Assembly (NCBI GenBank): GCA_913050175.1
Contig: CAJXAF010000005.1
Span: 1-37,570, forward strand
Direction of reading: 5' to 3'
Source of the DNA: an uncultured bacterium
GTDB taxonomy: Bacteria; Omnitrophota; Gorgyraeia; Duberdicusellales; 4484-171
DNA: 37,570 nucleotides
Below are positions 23,416-33,268 of this stretch, piece after piece. The notes beneath the pieces were generated by a model. It saw nothing but the letters and a program-made list of their open reading frames with translations, ran no database searches and was not told the DNA's origin. A program made the position numbers and the translations under genes. Numbering within the stretch: the first letter of the stretch is position 1; each line of letters starts with the position of its first letter.

Positions 23416-25775
23416 TTTATGCTTTCAAGAATTATTTCTTCACGCAAGAAATATATCGCCTCTTTTAGATGCTTTTTAAATTCTAGATATTCTTTTTGGT
23501 CAACAAATCTTTCTTTAGTGACTAACTCTTCATAAAAATCAACGTAATCACCTTTATCAGAGTAGGAAACAGTTAGTTTAAACCACTTATTTTCAAAAGT
23601 TTTTGATTCCGGTAAAAATTTAACTTTCAGGTTAGAAGGTAAATGAATTTTAATTTTAGCTGATTCAGTATTTATCCCGTCAAAATCAATGGGAAAACTT
23701 CTCTCCTCTTTTCCAATTAGATTATAATCAAGATTGATCTGGTCTAAAACCGGCACAATTCTTAAGTTCCGGGCAGGGTTAAGAAATTTTTCAGTTTTAA
23801 AGCTATAAGTAAGTTTTGGGGCGTGATCATAATCATCTACATTTTCAAAACTATAATCATCCAATTTAGACAATGATGAAATCTGCATCATTTTCTGCTG
23901 GATGTCCTCCTTGATTATAGCCGGATGAGTATATTTTAAATAGTAACGGTATCCAGAAGCAAAAAATCCTTTTGTTTCAACTTGACGTTTGATCAAGGCA
24001 TCTTCTTGGCGGCTTAAAGTTATATCCATCTCATATTTAACGTAATTATCTCTGTTGTGAGCTATTTCAGTAATTTTATAAGTATCATCAAAAAATACCA
24101 TAACTGTTCTTTCCTGATCAGATAAAGGCGTCCGCTCAAAAGGTGTTGTATTGGAAGTTGGATCCATAAAAATTAAGCTACCTTTGAGTTTTACTGCCGC
24201 TATAGCGTGGTTAAAATTAACTGCGGCAAAATCTTTACTTATAGAGTAGGCGCTGCGTGTAGGAATTAAAACCGGGTAAGCCTCCAGGCCTGCTTCTCTA
24301 AGCATAGCAATTAATAGCATAGCCTGATCCTTACAGTCGCCATACCTGTTATTTAAAACCTCTTGAGCATGATGAGGCTCATAACCGCCATCCCCATACT
24401 CGATAGCTACATAGCGAATATCTTTGGAAACATATTCATAGATATTTCTAGCCTTGCGATAATCATCCTTGGCTTCGCTAATTAACTCTTTAACGAATTC
24501 TTTTGCTTGGGCGTCTAAGGCTAACTTATCTTGATAAAGAGACTTCCACCACTTATAGACTTCATCCCAAGAAGTAAAACTTGATACTAAAAAAGCAGGG
24601 TTGATTAAGGAAGTCGAAGGCATATTGTATTCGGGAATGATAGGTTTAATTTTTGAGAATTCCCAAGTGTATATATTCTCATTGCCTGCGGTTTTAAACT
24701 CAGGCTTAAGATCAATATTGCCGGCATAATCTTTATTATAGTATTTAAAGTTCACTTCCTTAGCTTTAGGTGCAGTTAAACGGAACTTTGCTTTAAAAAT
24801 TGGGAATTTTTCCCTTAAACGATAGATAAAACTAAAATTATCCTTATTTATAAGTTTTGCCGAATAGACATTTATTTTATACTCAATAATACTGCCTACA
24901 TCTACTGCCGGCATAGAAACGATAAAAGCCCTGGCGTTACTATAAAGGGGGTAATTAAGATAGCGGCCGACATCGCGAATATTTTCACCGCCGGTATAAA
25001 TAACTTTGCCATCTTTAGTAATAGTGCGGGCAAAATCCATCTCTACCTTCTGATAAGTAGAGTCATAGCCAACATCAACTTCGGCTAATTTTTTCCCGCG
25101 TTCCTTTAAAACTTTTTCAATAACATGAATGCTGGAGACGGAAGTATTATCATCTAACATCTTAGTTTCTTCATCAACTAAGAGTATTACTGCAGCGTCA
25201 TCTTTAAGGCTTTCGATAAAACTTGCTGCCTGGGCAGTAATATCAGAAATTTCAGGCGGTATGCCAACTTCCTCTTTGCTCTTAATAAAATCTATGCGCT
25301 CTCTAGCCTGATTATCAAAAGGAGCTTTGACTTTAGCATAGATTTTTAAGGCTTGAGGAAATAAATTCTTTTTTTCTAAAACTTTTCCGTAGAAATATAG
25401 GTACTCCTGGTCTTTATCTTCGATACTTAAATGTTCAAAAATCTCAATTGCCTGGATATAGTCTTTTGCTTTAGTGTAGGCCTTAGCCAGAATTACTTTA
25501 GCTTCCTCAGATTCTATACCTTTAAGAATTTCTTCTACTTTACTATGATCATTAAATCTATAGTAAAAATTAGCTATCTTTAGCCGCAGAGATAAATCTT
25601 TAGGATTAGCCTTTAACTTTTGTTGATAGTCTTTGACAAGTCGTTGATAATTCTGACTAAATTGCTCAAGCGATGAAGCATCTTTGGCAATTTGTATATT
25701 ATCTGCTTTCTCACAGGATAATATACTGGCAGATAGAAGAACTATTAAGATTTTAAGCAATGATTTTGATAACAT
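23412..25775 (-). CDS. DUF3857/transglutaminase-like lipoprotein with TPR-like N-terminus
   Basis: Signal peptide with LSASILSCEK lipobox; YEYVSKDIRYVAIEYG..NRYGDCKDQAMLLIAMLREAGLEAYPVLI (catalytic Cys region). Confidence 0.82.
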   Translation of the reverse strand: MLSKSLLKILIVLLSASILSCEKADNIQIAKDASSLEQFSQNYQRLVKDYQQKLKANPKDLSLRLKIANFYYRFNDHSKVEEILKGIESEEAKVILAKAYTKAKDYIQAIEIFEHLSIEDKDQEYLYFYGKVLEKKNLFPQALKIYAKVKAPFDNQARERIDFIKSKEEVGIPPEISDITAQAASFIESLKDDAAVILLVDEETKMLDDNTSVSSIHVIEKVLKERGKKLAEVDVGYDSTYQKVEMDFARTITKDGKVIYTGGENIRDVGRYLNYPLYSNARAFIVSMPAVDVGSIIEYKINVYSAKLINKDNFSFIYRLREKFPIFKAKFRLTAPKAKEVNFKYYNKDYAGNIDLKPEFKTAGNENIYTWEFSKIKPIIPEYNMPSTSLINPAFLVSSFTSWDEVYKWWKSLYQDKLALDAQAKEFVKELISEAKDDYRKARNIYEYVSKDIRYVAIEYGDGGYEPHHAQEVLNNRYGDCKDQAMLLIAMLREAGLEAYPVLIPTRSAYSISKDFAAVNFNHAIAAVKLKGSLIFMDPTSNTTPFERTPLSDQERTVMVFFDDTYKITEIAHNRDNYVKYEMDITLSRQEDALIKRQVETKGFFASGYRYYLKYTHPAIIKEDIQQKMMQISSLSKLDDYSFENVDDYDHAPKLTYSFKTEKFLNPARNLRIVPVLDQINLDYNLIGKEERSFPIDFDGINTESAKIKIHLPSNLKVKFLPESKTFENKWFKLTVSYSDKGDYVDFYEELVTKERFVDQKEYLEFKKHLKEAIYFLREEIILESIK

Positions 25776-26043
25776 CTTTAATTGGTTGATTTCGATAAAT
25801 TCCTAATTTTTTAGCTGCCATACTTTGGGAGTAGACTCTTGTGCTAAGTGCCTGGTTAATAGTAGATATACCGGTAATCTTTACAGCCACATCAGAAAAA
25901 CTATTCGCTACCTTCATCTTTAAATAGCCACACATTATATAGCCTTTAGAGCCGCGTAAAACTATCAGTGTCTTTTTGCATAACTTAAAAGATACAGCCT
26001 GAATATACTTTTTACCTACTCTGATTTTCCTTGTTTTTAGCAT
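25753..26043 (-). CDS. DUF1805 (YunC-like) protein
   Basis: LIVLRGSKGYIMCGYLKMKVANSFSDVAVKITGISTINQAL..AAKKLGIYRNQPIKDVI. Confidence 0.7.
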   Translation of the reverse strand: MLKTRKIRVGKKYIQAVSFKLCKKTLIVLRGSKGYIMCGYLKMKVANSFSDVAVKITGISTINQALSTRVYSQSMAAKKLGIYRNQPIKDVIKIIA

Positions 26044-26070
26044 CTCCCTATAAGTATTAACAATATTCTC

Positions 26071-27219
26071 TTATAATTTATTCAAAAACCTTTCAATAGC
26101 TATTATAGCATTTTTTAAGTCATCTAAGCTAGTCGCATAGGATATCCTGATATAGGAAGAGTATTCTTTGCCAAAAGCTGTTCCCGGAACGACAGCTACT
26201 TTCTCTTGAAATAGCAATTTTTTAGCAAATTCAAGAGAGTCAATTTTATATTTTTTTAGTGAGACAAAACAGTAAAAAGCCCCTTGGGGTTTTATAGTTT
26301 TAAGACCTAGCCTATTAAACTCTTTTACAATAAAATCTCTTCTTCTTTGATAGGCAAGACGCATTTGTTTCACTTCCTTTTGAGCCCGGAGAGCCTCTGA
26401 GCTTGCAATTTGTGAGATAATCGGCCCGCACATCATAGAATAAGAGTGAATCTTAGTCATTGCCTCGATGATCTCTTTATTGCCGCAAACAAACCCAACT
26501 CTAAAACCAGTCATAGCATAACCTTTAGAAAACCCGTTGAGAAGAATCGTTCTTGCCTTGGCTTTTTTGTCCAGACTGGGAAAAGAAGTATGAACATCCT
26601 TATAAGTTAACTCGTCATAGGTTTCATCGCTAATAACTACTATATCTTTTTTGGATAGAACTTTCCAAATCTCTTTTAATTCCTTCTTGGTATAAGTTAT
26701 GCCTGTAGGATTAGAAGGATAATTAAGAATTATTGCTTTGGGATTCTGCTTAACCAGCTCTTTTAAGGCTTTTGGGTTAATCTTAAATCCTTCTTCTTCC
26801 TTAGTAAGCAGATATAAAACCTTAGCGTGTGCCATTTGAGCAAGAGCCGGAAAAGCTACAAAGTGGGGACTTACAACTATTACTTTATCACCAGGGTTAA
26901 CCACAGCCCTGAGAGCTAAATCCAGACCTTCACTTACACCTACTGTAATTAAAATTTCATTTTTGGGATTATAAGTTAAAGCGTATTTCTTCTTATAGTG
27001 ATCAGAGATATCTTGACGCAAGACTAAAAGGCCCTGGTTTGAAGTATAAGAAGTATAGCCTTCTTCGAGCGCGGTTATAGCTTTCTCCCTAATTCTCCAA
27101 GGGGTGATAAAATCCGGCTCACCTACTCCGAGGGATATAACCTCTGGCATTCCTAGGACCAGATCAAAAAACTCCCGTATGCCCGAAGGCTGTATTTTTT
27201 TAATTTGTTTAGCAATCAT
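26071..27219 (-). CDS. Class I/II PLP aminotransferase
   Basis: ISLGVGEPDFITPWRIREKAI; YPSNPTGITYTKKEL; SDETYDELTY; NGFSKGYAMTGFRVGF. Confidence 0.93.
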   Translation of the reverse strand: MIAKQIKKIQPSGIREFFDLVLGMPEVISLGVGEPDFITPWRIREKAITALEEGYTSYTSNQGLLVLRQDISDHYKKKYALTYNPKNEILITVGVSEGLDLALRAVVNPGDKVIVVSPHFVAFPALAQMAHAKVLYLLTKEEEGFKINPKALKELVKQNPKAIILNYPSNPTGITYTKKELKEIWKVLSKKDIVVISDETYDELTYKDVHTSFPSLDKKAKARTILLNGFSKGYAMTGFRVGFVCGNKEIIEAMTKIHSYSMMCGPIISQIASSEALRAQKEVKQMRLAYQRRRDFIVKEFNRLGLKTIKPQGAFYCFVSLKKYKIDSLEFAKKLLFQEKVAVVPGTAFGKEYSSYIRISYATSLDDLKNAIIAIERFLNKL

Positions 27220-27230
27220 TTTTTAAATAA

Positions 27231-27713
27231 TTAACAAGTTATAGCCAAGCGTTTATTCTTCTCCTGCTTTACTAAGATGACGCCGTCTTCTTTATACTTT
27301 TTAAGCATAAAATGGGTAGCAGTTCCTCTAACCGAACTTAGAGGTGCCAGCTTCTCAGAAACAAAGCTGGCTACTGTGTGTATATCATCACCCTCAACCA
27401 ATAGGAGCAAATCATAGGTACCTGATAAGAGATAGCAGCTCTTTACTTCAGGAAAACGATAGATCCTCTGTGCGACTAAGTCAAAACCAACATCTTTCTG
27501 AGGAGTAATCTTAACCTCAATTAAAGCCACAACCCCTTTATCGCCCTTGATTTTCTGGCGGTTAATAATTGTTTTATACTTAACAATAGTACCATTTTTC
27601 TCGTATTTTTTAATAGATTTCTCCAGCGCCGTCTTAGATTTTCCTGTTAATTTACCTAAATCTTTCAGTGAAATCCGGGAATTGCTCTCTAAAATCTCTA
27701 AAATGTCATCCAT
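27231..27713 (-). CDS. Lrp/AsnC-family transcriptional regulator
   Basis: ILEILESNSRISLKDLGKLTGKSKTALEKSIKKYEKNGTIVKYKTIIN plus RAM-like C-terminus. Confidence 0.9.
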   Translation of the reverse strand: MDDILEILESNSRISLKDLGKLTGKSKTALEKSIKKYEKNGTIVKYKTIINRQKIKGDKGVVALIEVKITPQKDVGFDLVAQRIYRFPEVKSCYLLSGTYDLLLLVEGDDIHTVASFVSEKLAPLSSVRGTATHFMLKKYKEDGVILVKQEKNKRLAITC

Positions 27714-27755
27714 TTTCCACCCCCATTATTATAATTAATACCTATATTACACCCT

Positions 27756-27775
27756 ACAATAGTACCTTCTATTGT
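27756..27775. promoter_or_regulatory. Inverted repeat upstream of the Lrp-like gene
   Basis: ACAATAG-TACCTT-CTATTGT, perfect 7-bp arms. Confidence 0.45.
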
Positions 27776-27843
27776 AAATAAATAACCTCTGCTTGTAAAG
27801 AAAATTCCTGAATTAAAGATTTGTATATAAAATATAAGAATAA

Positions 27844-28662
27844 TTAGGCAGATTCTATGTTGAGAATGCGGTTTGAACGAATACGGGAAGAAGTCTTGTC
27901 CTTGGTTTGATAAAGAAGGTAAAAATACCGGTTTTCCTGCAAAATTCTCAAGGGCATCATTGTTTCCTCTTGGATTTCTTTTTCTAAAGAAAAATACTTT
28001 AAGTTCAAAGATTTTTCTCCTTCTATAGCATCTTTTATAAGTGCAATCCTCTTGGATTCTTTAGTTTGAAAAATCTCATTGTTAAAACCGTATAAACAGA
28101 TAAATTCATCCAAATTACTTATTCCTTTATCAGCAAATATAGTAATTAATTTAAAAAAAACTTGATAAGCTATTAGAGCATCATCAAGGGCCCGATGTAA
28201 GCCACCGCTGCAATCAATATTAAGATATTTTGCTACTGATTCTAAATTGTACCTTGAAAGCTCTAAAGCATCTCTTGCCATAGCAAGAATATCAACTGCT
28301 GGAATTGATAAGGGTCCGTAATCCAGGCTCTTTAGTTGGTAGTCGACAAAGCCCATATCAAAACTTACATTATAGGCACAAACCACGCTGTTCTTTGTAA
28401 AAGAAATAAGCTTATCAACTACTTTTCCAAAGATAGGCGCAAATTTGGTATCTGCATCAGAAATTTTATGCACCCGGTAAGCCTCTTGAGGTATTTTTCT
28501 TTGGGGATTAATTAAAGTTTGGAACTTATCAATTATCCTCCCCTGCCTTACTTTTACAGCGCCGATTTCACAAATTGTATCACCCATTACTACGTCTAAG
28601 CCGGTAGTTTCAAGGTCAAGAAAAACCAGCTCATAGTCTTGAATATTTTTGTTTAGCTCCAT
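27844..28662 (-). CDS. DnaQ-like 3'-5' exonuclease
   Basis: LVFLDLETTGLDVVMGDTICEIGAVKV; HKISDADTKFAP; YNVSFDMGFV; HRALDDALIAYQVF. Confidence 0.9.
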   Translation of the reverse strand: MELNKNIQDYELVFLDLETTGLDVVMGDTICEIGAVKVRQGRIIDKFQTLINPQRKIPQEAYRVHKISDADTKFAPIFGKVVDKLISFTKNSVVCAYNVSFDMGFVDYQLKSLDYGPLSIPAVDILAMARDALELSRYNLESVAKYLNIDCSGGLHRALDDALIAYQVFFKLITIFADKGISNLDEFICLYGFNNEIFQTKESKRIALIKDAIEGEKSLNLKYFSLEKEIQEETMMPLRILQENRYFYLLYQTKDKTSSRIRSNRILNIESA

Positions 28663-28674
28663 AACTTAAAACTC

Positions 28675-29085
28675 TTATTTTAAAAGCTTAACCACAACCC
28701 TTCTCTGCCGGGGGCGTGTATCAAAATCTATTAGTATTACCTGCTGCCAGGTGCCTAGATCAATTTTGCCTTTAGTTACTGAAACAAAAAGATTGGTTTT
28801 AATAAAGCAGCTTCGTAGATGCGAGTGTCCATTATCATCAGACCAGGTAGAATTATGGGCATAGTCATCGCGGTAAGGAAATAAATTCTCAAATGTATTT
28901 TTTAAATCTTTAACTAATCCCGGCTCGTATTCAGCTGTGGTTAAGCCAGCAGTTGAACCGATAACTGATAAGAATAAAACCCCGTCGTTAATTTTTTGCT
29001 TTTCTACAATTAACTTTAACTCAGAGGTTATATCGATTATATCAGTATTGCCTTTGGTTTTTTTATCAATATAGTCAGTTTGCAT
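28675..29085 (-). CDS. YjbQ (UPF0047) family protein
   Basis: GSTAGLTTAEYEPGLVKDLKNTFENLFPY..HSHLRSCFIKTNLFVSVTKGKIDLGTWQQVILIDFDTRPRQRRVVV. Confidence 0.9.
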   Translation of the reverse strand: MQTDYIDKKTKGNTDIIDITSELKLIVEKQKINDGVLFLSVIGSTAGLTTAEYEPGLVKDLKNTFENLFPYRDDYAHNSTWSDDNGHSHLRSCFIKTNLFVSVTKGKIDLGTWQQVILIDFDTRPRQRRVVVKLLK

Positions 29086-29089
29086 CTGC

Positions 29090-29410
29090 TTAACTTATCT
29101 TACTAGCCACTGCTATATCTTTTTCCGGGACAATTAAGCCCAAGGAGTCTTCATCTTTGGCTACAAGCACCATACCCTCAGATTCACAGCCCCTGATCTT
29201 TCGTGGCTCAAGATTAGTTAAAACAACTACTTTTTTACCGGGTAATTCGCTAGGAGTGTAAAACTCTTTTATTCCGGCAACTAGTTGTATTTGTTTATCG
29301 CCAATATCAACTTTTAATAGTAATAGCTTATCGGCATCAGGATGAAAGTCTGCCTCTATTATTTTACCGATTCTAAGGTCTAGTTTTGTAAAATCATCAA
29401 AATTAATCAT
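29090..29410 (-). CDS. Stand-alone tRNA-binding domain (MetRS C-terminal/CsaA-like)
   Basis: FDDFTKLDLRIGKIIEADFHPDADKLLLLKVDIGDKQIQLVAGI..LTNLEPRKIRGCESEGMVLVA. Confidence 0.88.
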   Translation of the reverse strand: MINFDDFTKLDLRIGKIIEADFHPDADKLLLLKVDIGDKQIQLVAGIKEFYTPSELPGKKVVVLTNLEPRKIRGCESEGMVLVAKDEDSLGLIVPEKDIAVASKIS

Positions 29411-29439
29411 TTATCCTCCTTTAGTTATTTTCTGGCTAT

Positions 29440-29468
29440 AGTTTAAATATACAATCTGATTGTATCAA
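29440..29468 (-). promoter_or_regulatory. Promoter with palindromic operator upstream of the tRNA-binding-domain gene
   Basis: - strand TTGATA (rc of 29463-29468), 17 nt, TAAACT (rc of 29440-29445); perfect palindrome ATACAATC-N-GATTGTAT (29449-29465). Confidence 0.5.
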
Positions 29469-29554
29469 CTCCTTTAATTAAAGCAAATATTTTTATTATT
29501 GAGATATTGATTTAAAAAGAAACTGGTAGATAGTAGTAGGCTATTAGAGGATTT

Positions 29555-29869
29555 TTAAGCTTTAACGAGGAAGTCCTTAATTATTATCCAGATAAGGGCT
29601 ATAATAACTGTTCCCGATACAATATAAAAATCATTAAAGTATATAAACTCTCTTAATTGCTCGGAACCACGGTGGTTTTTATCAGGAATATTATATTTTT
29701 TCTTTATAGCTGGTTTTATTTTAATTATATCGTCTTTCTTAAAGCGTAAAAACTCACCGCCAAGTTTAAAATGGGCAATCAGATTGGTATTAGCCAACTC
29801 AATGATATCTTTTTCTGATATCTCTAAAATAAGAGAAGCTTCCCTGGTTGTAAGTAATTTTTCCTTCAT
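29555..29869 (-). CDS. Excisionase/MerR-type HTH with C-terminal TM helix
   Basis: LLTTREASLILEISEKDIIELANTNLIAHFKLGGEFLRFKKDDII..YIVSGTVIIALIWIII. Confidence 0.65.
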   Translation of the reverse strand: MKEKLLTTREASLILEISEKDIIELANTNLIAHFKLGGEFLRFKKDDIIKIKPAIKKKYNIPDKNHRGSEQLREFIYFNDFYIVSGTVIIALIWIIIKDFLVKA

Positions 29870-30011
29870 AATTATTCTCTACTAAAAATTTAAAAGCCCT
29901 ATTTTACGATATTTTCCTGGCTTGACAACACATTTCTCGAAGTAAGCTCTAGTCAGAACAAATAAGCAGATTAAGGTAAGTTAAAAATGTAAAGCTAGTA
30001 TAGATATTAAT

Positions 30012-30509
30012 TTAAGGCTTACGGGAAATCCAAGTCTCGACTTCTTTGCGATCAAACAATAATCTGTCTCCCTCACTTTCTACCGGGATCTTTCCGCCTT
30101 CTACCCACTCCATGATTTTATTTTCTTCAATGGAGAGATAGTCAGAAAGCTCTTCTAAGGAGATCTTTCCTTCAACCATCTTGCACTTGCCATTGAATAT
30201 AGCGCCTTCTTCAACAGCTATTCTGGACACTTCTACATTACCAAGAACCTGAGCGCTTGCTGAGAAAACCAACATAGAACTGGCCTTAATATTTCCTCGA
30301 ACCTGTCCGGAAACTGTTATGTTCTCACCCACAATATCAGCACGAACATCGGCGGCTTTACCAATAATAAGATTGCCTTTGGTAGTTAGGTTGCCTTCAA
30401 ACTTTCCATTGATGCGTAAATTAACTGGATCAGAAAAAACTAGACTCCCCTGCATAGCTGCGCTGACATCAAGAAACTTTTCCTCTTCTCTTCTTCTTAC
30501 CATATCCAC
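30012..30509 (-). CDS. Bactofilin with C-terminal excisionase-type HTH
   Basis: LRINGKFEGNLTTKGNLIIGKAADVRADIVGENITVSGQVRGNIKAS, then ISLEELSDYLSIEENKIMEWVEGGKIPVESEGDRLLFDRKEVETWI. Confidence 0.85.
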   Translation of the reverse strand: MDMVRRREEEKFLDVSAAMQGSLVFSDPVNLRINGKFEGNLTTKGNLIIGKAADVRADIVGENITVSGQVRGNIKASSMLVFSASAQVLGNVEVSRIAVEEGAIFNGKCKMVEGKISLEELSDYLSIEENKIMEWVEGGKIPVESEGDRLLFDRKEVETWISRKP

Positions 30510-30531
30510 CCCCTAAATTTATACTATAATT

Positions 30532-30972
30532 TTATTCTGATTTTTTTCTTCTTTGTGAATCTTCAATTCTTTTAAGAACTGATAAAGCAAAATAAGAAAT
30601 AACAGTGACTATCAAGGCTCCACTTACATAGCCGCAACCTACAGCCAAGCCAATGGCTGCGCTAACCCAAATACTAGCTGCAGTAGTTAAGCCGCGAACT
30701 CTTTCCGAGCTGCGCATAATAGTTCCGGCACCTAAAAACCCGATTCCGGTAACTACTCCGGCTGCAATTCTTCCCGGATCTACCGCTGCCTTACCTTCAT
30801 AAATATCATAAATATATAAAGAAATCAACATTATTAATGCCGACCCCACACAGACCAAAATATGGGTCCGCAAGCCCGCCGGACCACGCTTGCTTTCCCG
30901 CTCTAAGCCTATTAAACTTCCACAGGCAAAGGCAATTAACAGTCTAATGGTTGTAGAAAATAAATTAAGCAT
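30532..30972 (-). CDS. MgtC/SapB family membrane protein
   Basis: RLLIAFACGSLIGLERESKRGPAGLRTHILVCVGSALIMLIS..RIAAGVVTGIGFLGAGTIMR. Confidence 0.93.
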   Translation of the reverse strand: MLNLFSTTIRLLIAFACGSLIGLERESKRGPAGLRTHILVCVGSALIMLISLYIYDIYEGKAAVDPGRIAAGVVTGIGFLGAGTIMRSSERVRGLTTAASIWVSAAIGLAVGCGYVSGALIVTVISYFALSVLKRIEDSQRRKKSE

Positions 30973-31001
30973 ATTTAGAGATAAGTTTGATGATTTATTG
31001 A

Positions 31002-32000
31002 TCAGCTGGATTGAACTTTTAAACTTAGATTACTTTTTATACCTTTTTTATTATACAGGTAAAACCCCAATCCTGCAACTATAGCTGCATTGTCTCCAGC
31101 GTACTCCAAAGGGCTTAAAAAACACTGTAAATTCTGCATATTTTGGTCCAAAATCCGTTGGCGAAAATAAGTATTAGCCACTACTCCTCCGCCGCAAACA
31201 ACTCTCTTTATCCCTGTTTTTTGAGTTGCCTCAACAATGGCAGAAATAATTGTTTCAAAGACTGTATACTGAAATGAGGAAAGAATACGCTTTTTTGTTT
31301 TTGCATCAAGGCTTTTTCTTTTATGCAGCTCCTTCTTTTTATAGACCAGAGCTGTTTTGATTCCACTAAAACTTAAATCTAATCCGATTTTCCCGCATCT
31401 AAATTTAAAATCTTTCTTATATTTTGAATCAAAAAGCTTATCAATGGCCGGACCTCCCGGGTAACCTAAACCATAGCTTACAGCTACCTTGTCAAAAACT
31501 TCACCGCAAGCATCATCACGGGTTTGCCCTAAAATACTTATCTTGTCAAAATCGTCAACCCGATAAATTTCAGTATGACCTCCGGAAATAATAACTCCTA
31601 TAAAGGGAAATTTTATTTTTTGAGGACAATTTAAAAAAGGAGCAAAAATGTGGGCATGTAGATGATTAACACCTATTAACGGTTTAGCTAAACTAAGAGA
31701 CATGGCTTTGGCAAAATTAAGACCAACAACTAATGCCCCTATTAATCCCGGACGATGCGTTACAGCTATTAAATCTATTTCTTCAATTTTTATCTTTGAT
31801 TCTTTAAGAGCCAGGATCGTTACTTTATCAATATTTTTCAGGTGAGCTCTAGTTGCAATTTCAGGGACCACTCCTCCGTATTTTTTATGTTCTCTTAGAG
31901 AGGATATGGTTATATTGGAGAGGGTTTTATAATTTTTTAAGACTGCGACCGAAGTCTCATCACACGACGTCTCAACACCTAAAGTATACATATTTACCAA
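31002..32000 (-). CDS. tsaD: tRNA threonylcarbamoyladenosine biosynthesis protein TsaD
   Basis: LGVETSCDETSVAV; GVNHLHAHIFAPF; VISGGHTEIY; CGGGVVANTYFRQ. Confidence 0.95.
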   Translation of the reverse strand: MVNMYTLGVETSCDETSVAVLKNYKTLSNITISSLREHKKYGGVVPEIATRAHLKNIDKVTILALKESKIKIEEIDLIAVTHRPGLIGALVVGLNFAKAMSLSLAKPLIGVNHLHAHIFAPFLNCPQKIKFPFIGVIISGGHTEIYRVDDFDKISILGQTRDDACGEVFDKVAVSYGLGYPGGPAIDKLFDSKYKKDFKFRCGKIGLDLSFSGIKTALVYKKKELHKRKSLDAKTKKRILSSFQYTVFETIISAIVEATQKTGIKRVVCGGGVVANTYFRQRILDQNMQNLQCFLSPLEYAGDNAAIVAGLGFYLYNKKGIKSNLSLKVQSS

Positions 32001-32020
32001 AGAAACAAGCTAACTTCATT

Positions 32021-33268
32021 TCAATTGTTTAAAACAAGTAATCCTCTAATCAAATCTAAGGCTCTCAAAATTTGATTGTCTTTTTTGTAATCAAACTTAC
32101 TTTTACCGTTTTTATCTTTATCTTCATCTTTTCCATTGTTTTTTTCCAGCTCATCAAAGACATCATTTTCTACATCTTCGATTAATTTTCTCTCTACCTC
32201 AATATCAGGCTCAACGCCTTTCTCATGAATACTTGTACCGTTAGGAGTATAATATTTAGAAGTGGTCAGGCGCATGGCAGAGCCATCGGAAAGTGGCACT
32301 ATTGTCTGAACAGAGCCTTTACCAAAACTAGTTTGGCCTAAAAGGATTGCTTTATTGTTCTCTCTTAAGGCTGCAGCAAGAATTTCGCTTCCCGATGCAC
32401 TACCTTTATTGATTAAAACAATCATCGGTATGTCCAGGTATTTCTTACGCATAGGCACGGCAGTATAAATCCTCTCGGGATCACTCCTTGATTTAGTAGA
32501 AACAATAATTTTACCATCTTCAACGAACTGGCTTGAGACATCTATAGCTGAAGAAAGCAATCCCCCGGGGTTATAACGTACATCAATAATCAACCCCTTT
32601 AAGCCTTCCTTATCGAGTTTTCCTAAAGCTTTAGCCAAGTCATCAGAAGTTTTTTCTCTAAACTCAGAGACTCTTACATAACCAATACCATCTTTTAAGA
32701 TCATGGCATGTTTTATGTCTTTAATTTTAATTATACCCCTGGTAATAGTAACCTCATCAAGCATCCTGGTTCGATCACGCAAAAGCAATAAGGTAACTTT
32801 GCTATCAGGGTCGCCACGTAGAGTTTTTACTGCATCATGCAGGGTTATGCCTTTAGTGAGTTCACCATCAATTTTTACGATAATATCACCAGCCTCAACA
32901 CCAGCATTCCAGGCAGGAGTATCTTCAATCGGAGAGACTACTGTTAATACGCCGTCTTTTATAGTAATTTCTATCCCCAAGCCGCCGAACTTACCTTCGG
33001 TTTCAACTATTAACTCGCTATAGTCATCGGGGGTTAAAAACTGACTATATGAGTCTAAGGAAAGTAACATTCCTGACATTGCTCCATAGATGAGGTCGTG
33101 AGGTGCTTTTTCCTCAACGTACTTTCGTTCAATTACAGCCAAACCTTCAGCAAAGATTTCAAGCTCTTTATATAGATCATCCCTGCTTTCAGAAAAAGAA
33201 TTAAAAGGACTTATTAAAAATGAAACCAATGCAATAACAACACTTACTAAGACTAATTTCTTATTCAT
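32021..33268 (-). CDS. ctpA: S41-family C-terminal processing peptidase
   Basis: PDZ region GGLGIEITIKDGVLTVVSPIEDTPAWNAGV; VLINKGSASGSEILAAAL; GQTSFGKGSVQTIVPL. Confidence 0.92.
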   Translation of the reverse strand: MNKKLVLVSVVIALVSFLISPFNSFSESRDDLYKELEIFAEGLAVIERKYVEEKAPHDLIYGAMSGMLLSLDSYSQFLTPDDYSELIVETEGKFGGLGIEITIKDGVLTVVSPIEDTPAWNAGVEAGDIIVKIDGELTKGITLHDAVKTLRGDPDSKVTLLLLRDRTRMLDEVTITRGIIKIKDIKHAMILKDGIGYVRVSEFREKTSDDLAKALGKLDKEGLKGLIIDVRYNPGGLLSSAIDVSSQFVEDGKIIVSTKSRSDPERIYTAVPMRKKYLDIPMIVLINKGSASGSEILAAALRENNKAILLGQTSFGKGSVQTIVPLSDGSAMRLTTSKYYTPNGTSIHEKGVEPDIEVERKLIEDVENDVFDELEKNNGKDEDKDKNGKSKFDYKKDNQILRALDLIRGLLVLNN

